Positions 36,589 through 45,873 are shown, numbered from the stretch's first letter. The stretch is DNA of 64,000 nucleotides from Pontiella agarivorans (GCF_034531395.1 NZ_JARVCO010000012.1:248001-312000), one strand, 5' to 3'. Notes: a model not told the origin generated them from the letters alone. Numbers and translations are program-made.

Positions 36589-39500
36589 ATGTTCCGTGAA
36601 ATATCCAGCAAAGTCAGTTTTCCGCAGATGGAAGAGGAGATTATTCAACTTTGGAAGGAGAGGAATATCTTTAAGAAATCGCTGGAAATTCGTGAAAGCA
36701 GTAAGGAATTTGTTTTTTATGACGGACCGCCTTTTGCCACCGGACTGCCGCACTACGGTCATCTGCTCGCCGGCACCATCAAGGATATTATTCCGCGCTA
36801 TCAGGCGATGCGCGGCCATTATGTCTCCCGCCGGTTCGGCTGGGACTGCCACGGGCTCCCGATCGAGGCGCTGGCGCAGGAAGCGCTGGGGCTCGCCGGA
36901 GCGCCGGCCATTCAGGAGGCCGGGGTCGACGTGTTCAACGAGCAGTGTCGCTCGATGGTCACCAAATATGTGGAAGAGTGGGAAAAAACCGTTACCCGCA
37001 TGGGGCGCTGGGTCGATTTTGAGAATGATTATAAAACCATGGACAAACCGTTCATGGAGACGATCTGGTGGGTATTTTCCGAACTCTGGAAGCAGGACCG
37101 TATATATAAGGCCCATCGGATCATGCCCTACAGCTGGAAGCTGAACACGCCGCTGTCCAACTTCGAGGCCGGTCGCAACTACCAGGATGTGCAGGATCCG
37201 GCGATCACGGTCCGGGTGAAACTGCTCGATTTCGAGTTTGAAAATGCGTCGGCGCTGATCTGGACGACCACGCCGTGGACGCTGCCGAGCAACCTCGCTA
37301 TCTGCGCGGGTCCGGATATCGATTATGTCGCTATTAAGGATAAAGAGACGCACGAGATCTTTGTTTTGGCTGAAGCGCGTTTGTCGGCTTACTATAAAAA
37401 GGAAGAGGAGTACGAAATCCTCAAAACCTTTAAGGGCTCCGAATTGAAGGGGCTGAAATACGAGCCGATCTTCGATTTCTTTTCTGATAACCCGAATTCT
37501 TTTCAGGTGCTGAACGATGATTTTGTATCGACGGAGGACGGTACCGGTATCGTGCACATGGCCCCGGCCTACGGTGAAGACGATTACCGCATCTGCCGCG
37601 CTGTCGATATTCCGCTGATTGACCCGCTTGACGAGGACTGCGTTTTCACATCCAGGGTTCCTGATTATGAAGGTCAGTTCTGCAAAGACGCCGACAAAGC
37701 GATCATTAAGGCGCTGAAGCATAGCGGAAAGCTGATTCATCAAAGTACGATTCAGCACAGCTATCCTTTCTGCGAGCGCACCGACACGCCGCTGATCTAC
37801 CGCGCCATCGATGCGTGGTATGTCCGCGTGGAAGACCTGCGCGAAAAAATGCTGGCGAATAATTCGGGCGTGCACTGGATGCCGGACTATGTCGGCGAAA
37901 AACGCTTTGCCAACTGGCTGGCCGACGCGAAGGACTGGAATATCAGCCGCAACCGTTTCTGGGGTTCGTGCATTCCGGTCTGGGTGAATATTGAAGATAA
38001 ATCCGACATGATCTGCATTTCGTCCATCGAGCAGCTCGAAGAGCTGTCCGGCGAAAAGGTCGAGGATCTGCATAAGCATTACGTCGACGAAATCGTCATC
38101 GAAAAGGACGGAAAAACCTATAAACGCACGCCGGAGGTGCTCGACTGCTGGTTCGAGTCCGGCTCCATGCCGTACGCGCAGAATCATTATCCCTTTGAAA
38201 ACAAAGCTCATTTCGAGGCCAACTTTCCGGCCGACTTCATTGCCGAAGGTCTCGATCAGACGCGCGGCTGGTTCTACACGCTGATGGTGCTTTCCACGGC
38301 GCTGTTCGATAAGCCGGCGTTCAAAAATGTGGTCGTCAATGGGTTGGTGCTGGCGGAAGACGGGCTGAAAATGTCCAAGCGCCTGAAAAACTATCCGGAT
38401 CCGATTCACGTGATCAACGAATACGGTGCCGACGCGCTCCGTCTTTATATGATTTATTCCCCGGTGGTTCGGGCAGAATCGCTCCGTTTTTCAGAAGAGG
38501 GAGTGAAGCATTCGCTCCGCCATCTGTTGCTGCCGTGGTGGAATGCCTACAGCTTCTTCGTGACCTATGCCAATATCGACGGCTGGACGCCGGCGCAGTC
38601 GGTGCCGGAACGTGATAATCTGATGGACCGCTGGATCCAGAGCTCGCTGGCGCGTCTGCAACAGCAGGTGACGGAAGCGATGGATCGTTATGATCTGCAG
38701 GCTTCGGTTCGCCCGTTTGTGGCATTTATTGAAGATCTGACGAACTGGTATATCCGTCGTTCGCGCCGCCGATTCTGGAAAACCGAAGACGACACCGATA
38801 AGGTGCAGGCCTATTCGACGCTCTACGATGTGCTGCTGGGCCTCTGCAAAATTGCGGCACCGTTTACACCGTTTATTTCGGAAACCATCTATCAGAATCT
38901 GAAAACCGAAGATATGCCGGAATCGGTTCATTTGAATGATTTCCCGACCGCTGCCGACGCCAAGCGAGACGAAGTGCTTGAAGGTCAGATGGCCATGGTG
39001 ATGAGCGCGGTCGAGCAGGGTCGGACGCTGCGCGCCGAGTACAAACTGAAAAACCGCCAGCCGCTGGCCAAAATGCATGTGGTTTGCGATGACCCGAATC
39101 TGCTGGCCAATATCCAGGCCTTGGAAAGTCTGATTTCCGACGAGCTGAATGTGCGCGCCGTGGAATTCGGAACCGATTCCTCGGAACTGGCCACCATTCA
39201 GGCGAAGCCGAATTTTAAACAGCTCGGTCCCAAATTAGGTCCGTTGATGAAAAAGGCCGTTCCGCTGATCAACAGTCTGACGGATGAACAGATTGCGCAG
39301 ATTTCCGGCGGTGAAACCGTTGCGGTTGAGCTGGAAGGTCAGACGGTAGAGCTGACTTCGGCCGATATTGAAATTGTCCGCAATCCGAAAGAGGGCATGG
39401 CGGTGAGCGCGGAAGGCGCACTGGTGGTCGGGCTGGATACACAACTGAACGATGACCTGATTGCGGAGGGGCTCGCGCGGGAATTTGTAAATAAGGTACA

Positions 39501-39720
39501 GAATCTGCGTAAAGAAATGGATCTGGAGATTACCCAGCGCATCCATGTCGCTTTCAGCTCTGATGAAGAGGTGGCGGAAGCGGTTGCCGGACACCGGGCG
39601 TATATCGCCGGGGAAACGCTGGCGCTTTCCTGTGAAATTGCGGAAAATGGTGTGGAAAACGGTACGGAATTAGATTTGAACGGACACGCCTGTGCGGTGT
39701 CCATTACGACGGCTGAATGA
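36589..39720 (+). CDS. ileS: Isoleucyl-tRNA synthetase, long eukaryote-like type
   Basis: The 1043-residue enzyme has DGPPFATGLPHYGH (HIGH motif, residues 54-58 PHYGH), a CP1 editing domain with TTPWTLPSNLA, and KMSKRLKNYPDP (residues 594 on). The KMSKR-LKNYPDP form, the FATGLPHYGH sequence and the length above 1000 are marks of the IleS2 (eukaryote-like) class, as opposed to the roughly 930-residue bacterial class with a C-terminal zinc finger. In characterised cases IleS2 enzymes are much less sensitive to mupirocin; this is family knowledge, not shown here. GAGG precedes the ATG. Monocistronic or read through into the DksA-like gene. Confidence 0.95.
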   Translation: MFREISSKVSFPQMEEEIIQLWKERNIFKKSLEIRESSKEFVFYDGPPFATGLPHYGHLLAGTIKDIIPRYQAMRGHYVSRRFGWDCHGLPIEALAQEALGLAGAPAIQEAGVDVFNEQCRSMVTKYVEEWEKTVTRMGRWVDFENDYKTMDKPFMETIWWVFSELWKQDRIYKAHRIMPYSWKLNTPLSNFEAGRNYQDVQDPAITVRVKLLDFEFENASALIWTTTPWTLPSNLAICAGPDIDYVAIKDKETHEIFVLAEARLSAYYKKEEEYEILKTFKGSELKGLKYEPIFDFFSDNPNSFQVLNDDFVSTEDGTGIVHMAPAYGEDDYRICRAVDIPLIDPLDEDCVFTSRVPDYEGQFCKDADKAIIKALKHSGKLIHQSTIQHSYPFCERTDTPLIYRAIDAWYVRVEDLREKMLANNSGVHWMPDYVGEKRFANWLADAKDWNISRNRFWGSCIPVWVNIEDKSDMICISSIEQLEELSGEKVEDLHKHYVDEIVIEKDGKTYKRTPEVLDCWFESGSMPYAQNHYPFENKAHFEANFPADFIAEGLDQTRGWFYTLMVLSTALFDKPAFKNVVVNGLVLAEDGLKMSKRLKNYPDPIHVINEYGADALRLYMIYSPVVRAESLRFSEEGVKHSLRHLLLPWWNAYSFFVTYANIDGWTPAQSVPERDNLMDRWIQSSLARLQQQVTEAMDRYDLQASVRPFVAFIEDLTNWYIRRSRRRFWKTEDDTDKVQAYSTLYDVLLGLCKIAAPFTPFISETIYQNLKTEDMPESVHLNDFPTAADAKRDEVLEGQMAMVMSAVEQGRTLRAEYKLKNRQPLAKMHVVCDDPNLLANIQALESLISDELNVRAVEFGTDSSELATIQAKPNFKQLGPKLGPLMKKAVPLINSLTDEQIAQISGGETVAVELEGQTVELTSADIEIVRNPKEGMAVSAEGALVVGLDTQLNDDLIAEGLAREFVNKVQNLRKEMDLEITQRIHVAFSSDEEVAEAVAGHRAYIAGETLALSCEIAENGVENGTELDLNGHACAVSITTAE
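39111..39127. repeat. TTTCCA palindrome, 11 of 12 arm bases
   Basis: TATCCA-GGCCT-TGGAAA in ileS; encodes IQALES, the same frame as the FQxLE copies. Confidence 0.6.
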
Positions 39721-39734
39721 GGTCGATATGCTGA

Positions 39735-39763
39735 TTGACAGGGCATAGGGCAGATGATAAATA
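39735..39763 (+). promoter_or_regulatory. Strong candidate promoter of the DksA-like gene
   Basis: Consensus TTGACA (39735-39740) and TAAATA (39758-39763) with 17-base spacing, in the 96-bp gap after ileS. Confidence 0.65.
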
Positions 39764-39816
39764 CGCAACCCTTTATTTGGGTTCGGAACTGAATTTTGAC
39801 TGGAGTACAACCGAAA

Positions 39817-40338
39817 ATGGCTACAAAAAAGACTGCTAAAAAAGACGCCGCAAAAAAGACCGCGGCAAAGAAAGCTGGGAAATCAGCTTCGCCCGTGGCA
39901 ATGACGTCCGGCGGTCCGCTGAGCGGAAAAATCGGGAAAAACAAACATTTTACCAACAAGCAGTTGAAGGAGCAGCTTAACCGTCTCCTGAGTCTGCGTG
40001 AACGGGTGACTGGTGAAATTCTCTCCATCAACCGGGATTCTCTGAGTTCCACGGAGCGTGATCCGTCGCTTTCCGATCAGGGCACTGACACCTTCGACCG
40101 CGAATTTGCGCTCAATCAGCTTTCCAATGAGCAGGATGTGCTGTTCGAAATCGACGAAGCAATCCGTCGCATCGAAAAAGGCACATACGGCATCTGCGAA
40201 ATGTATGATGAGCCGATTAATATCGAACGCCTCGAGGCCCTGCCGTACGTTCGCTACTCGATCAAGGCACAGAACGAAATTGAGAAGGGTCAGGCCACAA
40301 CCTACCGTCCGTTCGGCAGCACCATGCACGGCATGTAG
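39817..40338 (+). CDS. DksA/TraR-like protein with Lys/Ala-rich tail and degenerate zinc site
   Basis: The 173-residue protein starts MATKKTAKKDAAKKTAAKK, a basic histone-H1-like tail. A DksA/TraR-type coiled coil follows with LSLRERVTGEI and DQGTDTFDREFALNQL, then the C-terminal finger region GTYGICEMYDEPINIERLEALPY. DksA-type fingers have four cysteines; here the second is Tyr and the third and fourth are Ser and Ala (RYSIKAQ), leaving one Cys, so zinc binding is unlikely. It may bind RNA polymerase or DNA. ATG 39817 is chosen over a TTG at 39796; GGAG lies 12 bases upstream. Confidence 0.85.
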   Translation: MATKKTAKKDAAKKTAAKKAGKSASPVAMTSGGPLSGKIGKNKHFTNKQLKEQLNRLLSLRERVTGEILSINRDSLSSTERDPSLSDQGTDTFDREFALNQLSNEQDVLFEIDEAIRRIEKGTYGICEMYDEPINIERLEALPYVRYSIKAQNEIEKGQATTYRPFGSTMHGM

Positions 40339-40382
40339 CCGAGACGTGGTGTACCGCTTCGGAAAAATCCGAAGTACGAAAA

Positions 40383-40446
40383 ACAAAACCCGAAACCAGG
40401 ATGAAATTTGGAGCGCTCAAATGACAGAAACTGTTTCGGGTTTTGT
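40383..40446. terminator. Large stem-loop after the DksA-like gene
   Basis: A perfect 14-bp stem (ACAAAACCCGAAAC and its complement) encloses a 36-base loop with an inner ATTTG/CAAAT pairing. It may terminate the DksA-like transcript, though its T residues lie inside the stem. Confidence 0.5.
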
Positions 40447-40511
40447 CGTTTAGCGTATTGGGCTTGTTTTGAATTGCAACATTCGGGATTCGGATTTTTT
40501 CTGGAGGGGAA

Positions 40512-40985
40512 ATGCTCATTCTTATCATAGGTTTGGCCGTTCTTTTTCTGGATCAGCTGACGAAGCAGGGGATACGTGCCCATCTGGTTTACGGGGATTC
40601 TATTCCGGTTATCGATGGTTTTTTTAATATTGTCTATGTGCGCAATGACGGCGCCGCATGGAATCTGCTTGCCGGGCACGGCATTATCCTTATTCTGATT
40701 TCATTCGGTGTGATGGTGGCGCTCTATTGGTTTCGTAATCAGATCATTGAGGGGAAACGCCGGAATGAAATTCTGATGGGGCTGCTTTTCGGCGGGATTG
40801 CCGGAAATCTGATTGATCGTATCCGTTTCGGTTGGGTGACCGATTTTCTTTCGTTCTCTTTCGGCACCTATGAATATCCCTCTTTCAACGTCGCTGATTC
40901 CGCCATCTGCATTGTATTTGTGGTTTTTCTGGTGATGAGTTTTCTGGATAAGAAAAAGCAGGAAGAGAAAGCGGAAAATGCCTGA
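40512..40985 (+). CDS. lspA: Lipoprotein signal peptidase (signal peptidase II)
   Basis: The 157-residue inner-membrane protease has four transmembrane helices, LFLDQLTKQ at the start, VRNDGAAWN, GNLIDRI with the first catalytic Asp and NVADSAICI with the second. It cuts prolipoproteins such as the one encoded at 14932. GGAGGGG lies 4 bases before the ATG. The last 8 bases overlap miaA. Confidence 0.96.
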   Translation: MLILIIGLAVLFLDQLTKQGIRAHLVYGDSIPVIDGFFNIVYVRNDGAAWNLLAGHGIILILISFGVMVALYWFRNQIIEGKRRNEILMGLLFGGIAGNLIDRIRFGWVTDFLSFSFGTYEYPSFNVADSAICIVFVVFLVMSFLDKKKQEEKAENA

Positions 40986-41895
40986 TGCCGGCCTGCATGC
41001 TTATTTTGTGATTGGGCCGACCGCTTCAGGGAAAAGTGCCGTAGCGCAGTATATCGCGGAGCGGGAAGGGCAGCTGATTGTCTCGGCCGATTCGATGAAC
41101 ATTTACCGCGGCATGGATATCGGTACCGCCAAGCCGACTTCCGAGGATCGGAAAAAAGCGGACTATGCCGGGTTTGATCTCGCCGGCCCGACCGAAAAAT
41201 TCAATGTTGCGGCCTATCTGGATGCCGTGCGCCCGTCGTTCCAATCGGGGCGCGATATCATCGTTGCCGGCGGAACGGGGCTGTATGTTAAATGTCTGAC
41301 TGAGGGGTTCGACGATGTGGCCCCCGAAAATTCCAGGCTTCGGAATGAGCTGGAGGCGCTGGATTTCCAAACCTTGGAAAAGCAGGCCCAAACTGAAGCT
41401 GCTGAATTTTATAATAATCTGACCGAAGACGATCAGCAGAACCCGCGCCGCCTGATCCGGATTCTGGAGCGGGCGGCCGGAAGCGGGCGGTATGACCGAT
41501 CCTGGAACAGCAGACCGAAGCCGAAGCTGGTGGGGCTGCATGTTGAGCGGCCGGTGTTGCTGGAGCGGATTGAGATGCGGGTGGATGCCATGTATGCCGC
41601 CGGGCTGCTGGATGAGGCGGAAGCGCTGATCAAGCTCGAGCTGTCACAGACCGCGATGCAGGCGATCGGCTATGCCGAAGCTTTTGCCGTGCTGAACAAT
41701 GAAATGACGCTGGATGAAGCAAAGGAAAAAACGGTGATCCGTACCCGTCAGCTGGCGAAGCGCCAGATGACCTGGTTCCGCAATCAGCTGAATGTGGAAT
41801 GGATTGATACCGCCGCTTTCCAATCGCTGGAAAAACTGGCCGCCGCTGTTTCCAATGTCTGGAAAGACACCGGCCCGGCGCCTGTTGTTTTTTAA
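40978..41895 (+). CDS. miaA: tRNA dimethylallyltransferase
   Basis: The product (305 residues) has the P-loop GPTASGKS (residues 13-20), SADSMNIYRGMDIGTAKP, AGGTGLYVK and RQLAKRQMTWFRNQ. It adds the isopentenyl group to A37 of tRNAs reading UNN codons. It is the most repeat-rich small gene here: three perfect TTTCCA palindromes encode FQTLEK, FQSLEK and SNVWK, two of them only 15 bp apart in the C-terminal part, which is the least conserved region of the enzyme. It overlaps lspA by 8 bp. Confidence 0.96.
   Translation: MPDAGLHAYFVIGPTASGKSAVAQYIAEREGQLIVSADSMNIYRGMDIGTAKPTSEDRKKADYAGFDLAGPTEKFNVAAYLDAVRPSFQSGRDIIVAGGTGLYVKCLTEGFDDVAPENSRLRNELEALDFQTLEKQAQTEAAEFYNNLTEDDQQNPRRLIRILERAAGSGRYDRSWNSRPKPKLVGLHVERPVLLERIEMRVDAMYAAGLLDEAEALIKLELSQTAMQAIGYAEAFAVLNNEMTLDEAKEKTVIRTRQLAKRQMTWFRNQLNVEWIDTAAFQSLEKLAAAVSNVWKDTGPAPVVF
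41364..41380. repeat. TTTCCA-N5-TGGAAA palindrome, perfect arms
   Basis: Spacer AACCT; in miaA, encodes FQTLEK. Confidence 0.85.
41817..41833. repeat. TTTCCA-N5-TGGAAA palindrome, perfect arms
   Basis: Spacer ATCGC; in miaA, encodes FQSLEK. Confidence 0.85.
41849..41865. repeat. TTTCCA-N5-TGGAAA palindrome, perfect arms
   Basis: Spacer ATGTC; in miaA, read in a different frame (SNVWK), 15 bp from the preceding copy. Confidence 0.85.
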
Positions 41896-41963
41896 TCGCT
41901 AATTCACACTAAACTTCACTAATGAGTGCCCATTCGTGAAAATTAATGGTTTAAATAATCACT

Positions 41964-43262
41964 ATGCCTGAACTTTTAGAAACTGAAGATAAGAGTGTCG
42001 AAACCGTTGTGCTCGTTGGTGTCGTTTTGAGAAACGAGGAAGAGTGGCGGGTTAAAGATACGATGGATGAACTGGCGCAACTGGCCGAGAGTGCCGGTGC
42101 GGAGGTGAAGGGCCGTTTTATGGTCCGCCAGCAGAAGATCAAGGCCGGGCATTATATCGGCACCGGCAAGGCGGCTGAAATATCCGACTGGATTAAGGAA
42201 AACCGGGTTTCGCTGGTGGTTTTTGATGATGATCTCACGCCGGCACAGGGCCGCAACCTGCAGAATGTTTTTGAGACCCGCGTACTTGATCGAACGCAGC
42301 TGATTCTTGATATTTTCGCCCAGCGGGCCCAGACCAAAGAGGGGTGTCTGCAGGTTGAGCTGGCGCAGCATCAGTATCTGCTGCCGCGTTTGCGGAATAT
42401 GTGGACGCACCTTGAGCGTCAGAAGGGCGGAATCGGGTTGAAGGGGCCGGGGGAAACACAGCTCGAAATGGACCGTCGACGATTGCAGGATCTGATCCGC
42501 ACCTTGAAGCGCGATCTCGAACTGGTGCGCACCCGTCGTACCGAACAGCGCCGCGGGCGTAAACGCCATGGGTGGGCGCTGGTATCGATTGTCGGTTATA
42601 CCAATGCCGGGAAGTCGACGCTGCTGAACCGCTTGTCGGGCGCGGATATTTATGCGGAGAATCAGCTCTTCGCTACGTTGGATCCGACGACGCGGCAGGT
42701 GGAACTGCCGAACCATGAGCCGATGCTGATGACCGATACGGTGGGCTTTATTCAGAAGCTGCCGCATCACCTTGTGGATTCCTTTAAGGCGACGCTGGAA
42801 GAAGTGGTCGAAGCCGACCTGCTGGTGCATGTCATCGATGCATCGCATCCGCAGGTGGATACGCAGATTGAAGCGGTGCATAAAGTGCTGGACGAAATCG
42901 GCGGACTCGATAAACCCATGCTCTACGTTTTCAATAAAATTGACACGGAGAAGGGCCGGAATGCAGCAAAACGACTGCAGCGTCAGTTCCCGAAATCGGT
43001 GGCGGTTTCGGCGCGTGAGGGCGAAAATATTGATGTTCTTTTTGATGAGCTGGCCGACTGCCTGAAAGGCCGGAAGGTGGAGATGAATCTTTCTGTGCCG
43101 CTGAGCGAGGGCAAGCTGCTTTCGACGCTGCAGAAAAACGCCTCAATTCTTGAAGAGGAATATGACGGTCCGAATGCGGCACTGCTCGTCCGGGTGTCGC
43201 CGCAGCTTGCGGCGCAGTGCAAACCTTTTTCGATCGACCCGGTCGAAGAGCTGGAGTGGTGA
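41964..43262 (+). CDS. hflX: GTPase HflX
   Basis: The 432-residue protein has the HflX N-terminal domain with FDDDLTPAQGRNL, RDTQ-type LDRTQLILDIFAQRA, GLKGPGETQLE and then a G domain: G1 GYTNAGKST (residues 211-219), DTVGFIQKLP and NKID. HflX binds the 50S subunit and splits stalled ribosomes, and associates with heat stress recovery. It follows miaA by 68 bp, as in the miaA-hfq-hflX arrangement of other bacteria, although hfq is absent here. Confidence 0.96.
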   Translation: MPELLETEDKSVETVVLVGVVLRNEEEWRVKDTMDELAQLAESAGAEVKGRFMVRQQKIKAGHYIGTGKAAEISDWIKENRVSLVVFDDDLTPAQGRNLQNVFETRVLDRTQLILDIFAQRAQTKEGCLQVELAQHQYLLPRLRNMWTHLERQKGGIGLKGPGETQLEMDRRRLQDLIRTLKRDLELVRTRRTEQRRGRKRHGWALVSIVGYTNAGKSTLLNRLSGADIYAENQLFATLDPTTRQVELPNHEPMLMTDTVGFIQKLPHHLVDSFKATLEEVVEADLLVHVIDASHPQVDTQIEAVHKVLDEIGGLDKPMLYVFNKIDTEKGRNAAKRLQRQFPKSVAVSAREGENIDVLFDELADCLKGRKVEMNLSVPLSEGKLLSTLQKNASILEEEYDGPNAALLVRVSPQLAAQCKPFSIDPVEELEW

Positions 43263-43263
43263 A

Positions 43264-43731
43264 ATGGATAAAGCGAAGATTTTGAAGGCCGTGATTGCGG
43301 CACTGGAAGAGGAGCTGCGGGTGCAGCTTAAGGGCCAGGCAATGGCGGCGGAAGGCGCAACGCATGTGGAGGCCAAAGCGGAGAGCAAGTGGGATACGTG
43401 CGGTTTGGAGCAGTCGTATCTGGCGCGCGGCCTGGCGAAACAGTTTGAAGCGCTTTCGGCCGGCGTGATGGAGCTGCGCAGTTTTCAGCCGGCGGATTTT
43501 TCCGGCCGGCCGATCGGCGTCGGTGCGCTGGTGGAAACCGAGATGGATGGATATTCCGACTGGTTTATTCTGCTGGAGTGCGGCGGCGGTACGGAGGTGC
43601 AGGTGGACGGCAGTGCCGTCACGGTCATTACGCCGGAATCGCCGGTGGGCGGTGCGCTGACGGGAAAAGGCGAGGGGGAGAGCTATTCGTTCCGTGCGGG
43701 AGCGGACGGGGTAATACTTTCGGTCAGCTGA
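43264..43731 (+). CDS. GreA/GreB C-terminal-domain-like protein
   Basis: The 155-residue protein starts one base after the hflX stop. Residues 122-143 ([20 protein letters not shown]) match the GreA/GreB C-terminal FKBP-like domain that docks on RNA polymerase. The N-terminal part has [26 protein letters not shown], a helical stretch unlike the classical Gre coiled-coil tip but seen in short Gre-like factors. It may modulate transcription elongation. A longer frame from 43150 lies inside hflX and is not supported. Confidence 0.75.
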   Translation: MDKAKILKAVIAALEEELRVQLKGQAMAAEGATHVEAKAESKWDTCGLEQSYLARGLAKQFEALSAGVMELRSFQPADFSGRPIGVGALVETEMDGYSDWFILLECGGGTEVQVDGSAVTVITPESPVGGALTGKGEGESYSFRAGADGVILSVS

Positions 43732-43768
43732 CGCGGCGGGGTGCCGGCATGCTACGTTCATCGCTTGG

Positions 43769-43785
43769 TTTCCAACTTCTGGAAA
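43769..43785. repeat. TTTCCA-N5-TGGAAA palindrome, perfect arms, intergenic
   Basis: Spacer ACTTC. It is followed directly by GGATGAG and the sulfatase ATG at 43793, so its right arm overlaps the likely Shine-Dalgarno GGAAAGG. Confidence 0.9.
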
Positions 43786-43792
43786 GGATGAG

Positions 43793-45385
43793 ATGATGAA
43801 ACGAATTCTATTGGGATTGCTGGCCGCGGGTGCCGTCAGTGTGTCGGCAAGGCTGGATAAGCCGAATGTGGTCGTGGTTTTTGCGGATGATATTTCCGCG
43901 CGCGAAATTCCGTTCTATGGAAGTTCGGTCTGGAGTGATACGAAGGGCCGGGATACGCAGGATATAGCTTATCGGGCAAAAACGCCGGTGCTCGATAAAC
44001 TGGCGGAAGAGGGGGTGTGGATTAAAACCGCCTGGGCGGCGACGGTGTGTTCACCGAGCCGGGCAATGATGATGACGGGGCGCTATGCCAATCTTCACAA
44101 GTGGTGGCACAATGGTGATCTCGGAGGGATTGTTAAAAACGGAAAGAAAACCGATTGGGTGGTTCCGTTATATGTTTCGTCCCCGCTGCTGATCGGCCAT
44201 GTGGCGCAAAAGGCCGGATATGCAACGCAGTGGACCGGTAAAACCCAGATGAAAAAATGTGATCATCGAATGTTCGGATTCGACGAGGGCGTTTTTACAC
44301 CGGGTTCCTATCTTTTCCCGAAAAATCCCTATACCGATTTTGTGCTGACCACGGTGAAGGGAAAAAAGAAAACGCAGGTCAATGAAGATACGGGAGTTGA
44401 GCTGTCGCACTATGCTCAGACATCGTGGTATTGGAAGCCGTCTGTGGCACTGATGAATCATCCGTCGGTTCCGCCGGCTACCGCAGAACAGAATTGCACC
44501 TATTGGCCGGTTTCGGAAGAGGACCGTAAAAACTACGGCGTCAATACCTATGGTCCGGATGTGGAACTCGATTTTATTTTCGACTTCATGGAGCGGAAGC
44601 ATGAAGAGGACGAACCGTTCTTCGTCTATCACACGACCCATCTGGGGCACGACGGTTTTGACTGGCTGCATCCGGAGTCGGGGAATAAATGGCCGGGAAC
44701 ACCGGTCATTAAATGGGATGGAAAAAAATATATCCGGACGGAACCGAATGTTACGGGGGACCACGGGAAGTATGACACGCATGGTACGGTCACGGAGCCC
44801 GGTATGCATTCCCATGTGGAATATATCGATTTTCAGATCTGGCAGTATCTGAAAAAGTTCGAGGAACTGGGCATTGCGGATAATACGGTACTGATTTTCT
44901 GTGCGGATAACGGGACAAGTGGCTACGGCAAGGCGAGCCCGGACCGTCAGAAAGGCTGCCATGTGCCTTTTATGGTATATGCTCCGGGGGCGGATTTTAC
45001 AAAAAAAGGTGAGCAGGACATCCTGGTGAATATTGCCGATGTGCTGCCGACGCTGGCGGATATTATGGGGTATGAGCTGCCGGCCGATTATCAGATCCAT
45101 GGAAAAAGTCTCTGGCCGTACCTGACCACGGATCAGAAAGAGCACCGCGAATGGATCTATGCCTATCGTGGCGGAATGCAGTTGATCCGGGGCCGAAAGG
45201 TGATGAAGGACGGCTATGGAAAATGGTGGGATGTCGGGCGGTTGCCGGATGATCTGATCAGTTTTCGAAAAATTAACGACTGGGAAAAGGTCTCTGCGGC
45301 GCACCGTGCAGAACGTGATAAACTGAAGAACATCCTGCCGGAATTTAATAATCATGATGCCGAGCCGGATTTTGTGATCGAATAG
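43793..45385 (+). CDS. Secreted Cys-type sulfatase
   Basis: The 530-residue enzyme has a signal peptide ([19 protein letters not shown]), the metal-binding VVFADDIS (Asp32-Asp33) and the sulfatase signature [14 protein letters not shown]. In that signature Cys86 would be converted to formylglycine by a separate maturase, which is not in the window. Later [11 protein letters not shown] carries further metal ligands. It hydrolyses sulfate esters in the periplasm or outside; the substrate, probably a sulfated glycan, is not predictable. It is monocistronic with a strong terminator. Confidence 0.93.
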   Translation: MMKRILLGLLAAGAVSVSARLDKPNVVVVFADDISAREIPFYGSSVWSDTKGRDTQDIAYRAKTPVLDKLAEEGVWIKTAWAATVCSPSRAMMMTGRYANLHKWWHNGDLGGIVKNGKKTDWVVPLYVSSPLLIGHVAQKAGYATQWTGKTQMKKCDHRMFGFDEGVFTPGSYLFPKNPYTDFVLTTVKGKKKTQVNEDTGVELSHYAQTSWYWKPSVALMNHPSVPPATAEQNCTYWPVSEEDRKNYGVNTYGPDVELDFIFDFMERKHEEDEPFFVYHTTHLGHDGFDWLHPESGNKWPGTPVIKWDGKKYIRTEPNVTGDHGKYDTHGTVTEPGMHSHVEYIDFQIWQYLKKFEELGIADNTVLIFCADNGTSGYGKASPDRQKGCHVPFMVYAPGADFTKKGEQDILVNIADVLPTLADIMGYELPADYQIHGKSLWPYLTTDQKEHREWIYAYRGGMQLIRGRKVMKDGYGKWWDVGRLPDDLISFRKINDWEKVSAAHRAERDKLKNILPEFNNHDAEPDFVIE

Positions 45386-45414
45386 GTTGGCGATTCAGGC
45401 GCACCGAATGCAGG

Positions 45415-45459
45415 AAAAACAACGAATGGGTTGTAACCATATATATTCGTTGTTTTTTT
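45415..45459 (+). terminator. Strong terminator of the sulfatase gene
   Basis: AAAAACAACGAAT pairs over 13 bp with ATTCGTTGTTTTT around an inner GGTT-GT-AACC hairpin, followed by T. Confidence 0.9.
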
Positions 45460-45531
45460 CAGCATTCGCTGCCGGTCCGGTCTGTATTCCGAGGGTTGGA
45501 AAACTGGCGAAAAAACCTTGAGAAACTGTGC

Positions 45532-45560
45532 TTTACACGGGGTGGGGCGGTGCGTATAGT
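45532..45560 (+). promoter_or_regulatory. Candidate sigma70-type promoter of rpsO-pnp
   Basis: TTTACA (45532-45537) and TATAGT (45555-45560) with 17-base spacing, 49 bases upstream of rpsO. Confidence 0.6.
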
Positions 45561-45609
45561 CCCGCTCTTACTTTTTGAGAGAGAACTATATCAACAGGAG
45601 TCCATACTC

Positions 45610-45873
45610 ATGGATCAAGCAGTAAAAGCTGAAGTTAAAAACGAATTCAAGCGTGGCGAACAGGACACCGGTTCCGTAGAGGTACAGGTTGCGTTGCTGT
45701 CCACCCGCATCAAGGAATTGACCGAGCATCTTAAAGTTCATAAAAAAGATCACAGTTCGCGCCGGGGCCTCATCATGATGGTGAACAAGCGTCGTAAGCT
45801 GCTGAGCTATTTGCAGAAAAAAGACGACGCACGATACAAAGAGCTGATCAGTAAGCTTGGACTTCGTAAATAA
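45610..45873 (+). CDS. rpsO: Ribosomal protein S15
   Basis: The 87-residue protein includes [23 protein letters not shown], then [11 protein letters not shown] and [11 protein letters not shown], the classic uS15 segments. It binds 16S rRNA in the platform. ATG 45610 has CAGGAG 9 bases upstream; an ATG in the same frame at 45496 is upstream of the promoter and is rejected. It is followed by pnp, the widespread rpsO-pnp order. Confidence 0.97.
   Translation: MDQAVKAEVKNEFKRGEQDTGSVEVQVALLSTRIKELTEHLKVHKKDHSSRRGLIMMVNKRRKLLSYLQKKDDARYKELISKLGLRK

Noticed and set aside
37076-37092. Palindrome-like sites at 10 of 12 in ileS (37076), pnp (46921) and the GT2-flippase gene (55151)
   Set aside because: Possibly decayed copies (the pnp one encodes FHDLE), but not separable from chance at this match level.
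36568-38409. A 613-codon open frame antisense to ileS
   Set aside because: It is a shadow of ileS coding; composition is Arg/His/Phe-rich as expected from complementing its codons.
45486-45502. A palindrome copy ATTCCG-AGGGT-TGGAAA upstream of rpsO
   Set aside because: Two left-arm mismatches (10 of 12), a level where about two sites are expected by chance in this window; not counted.
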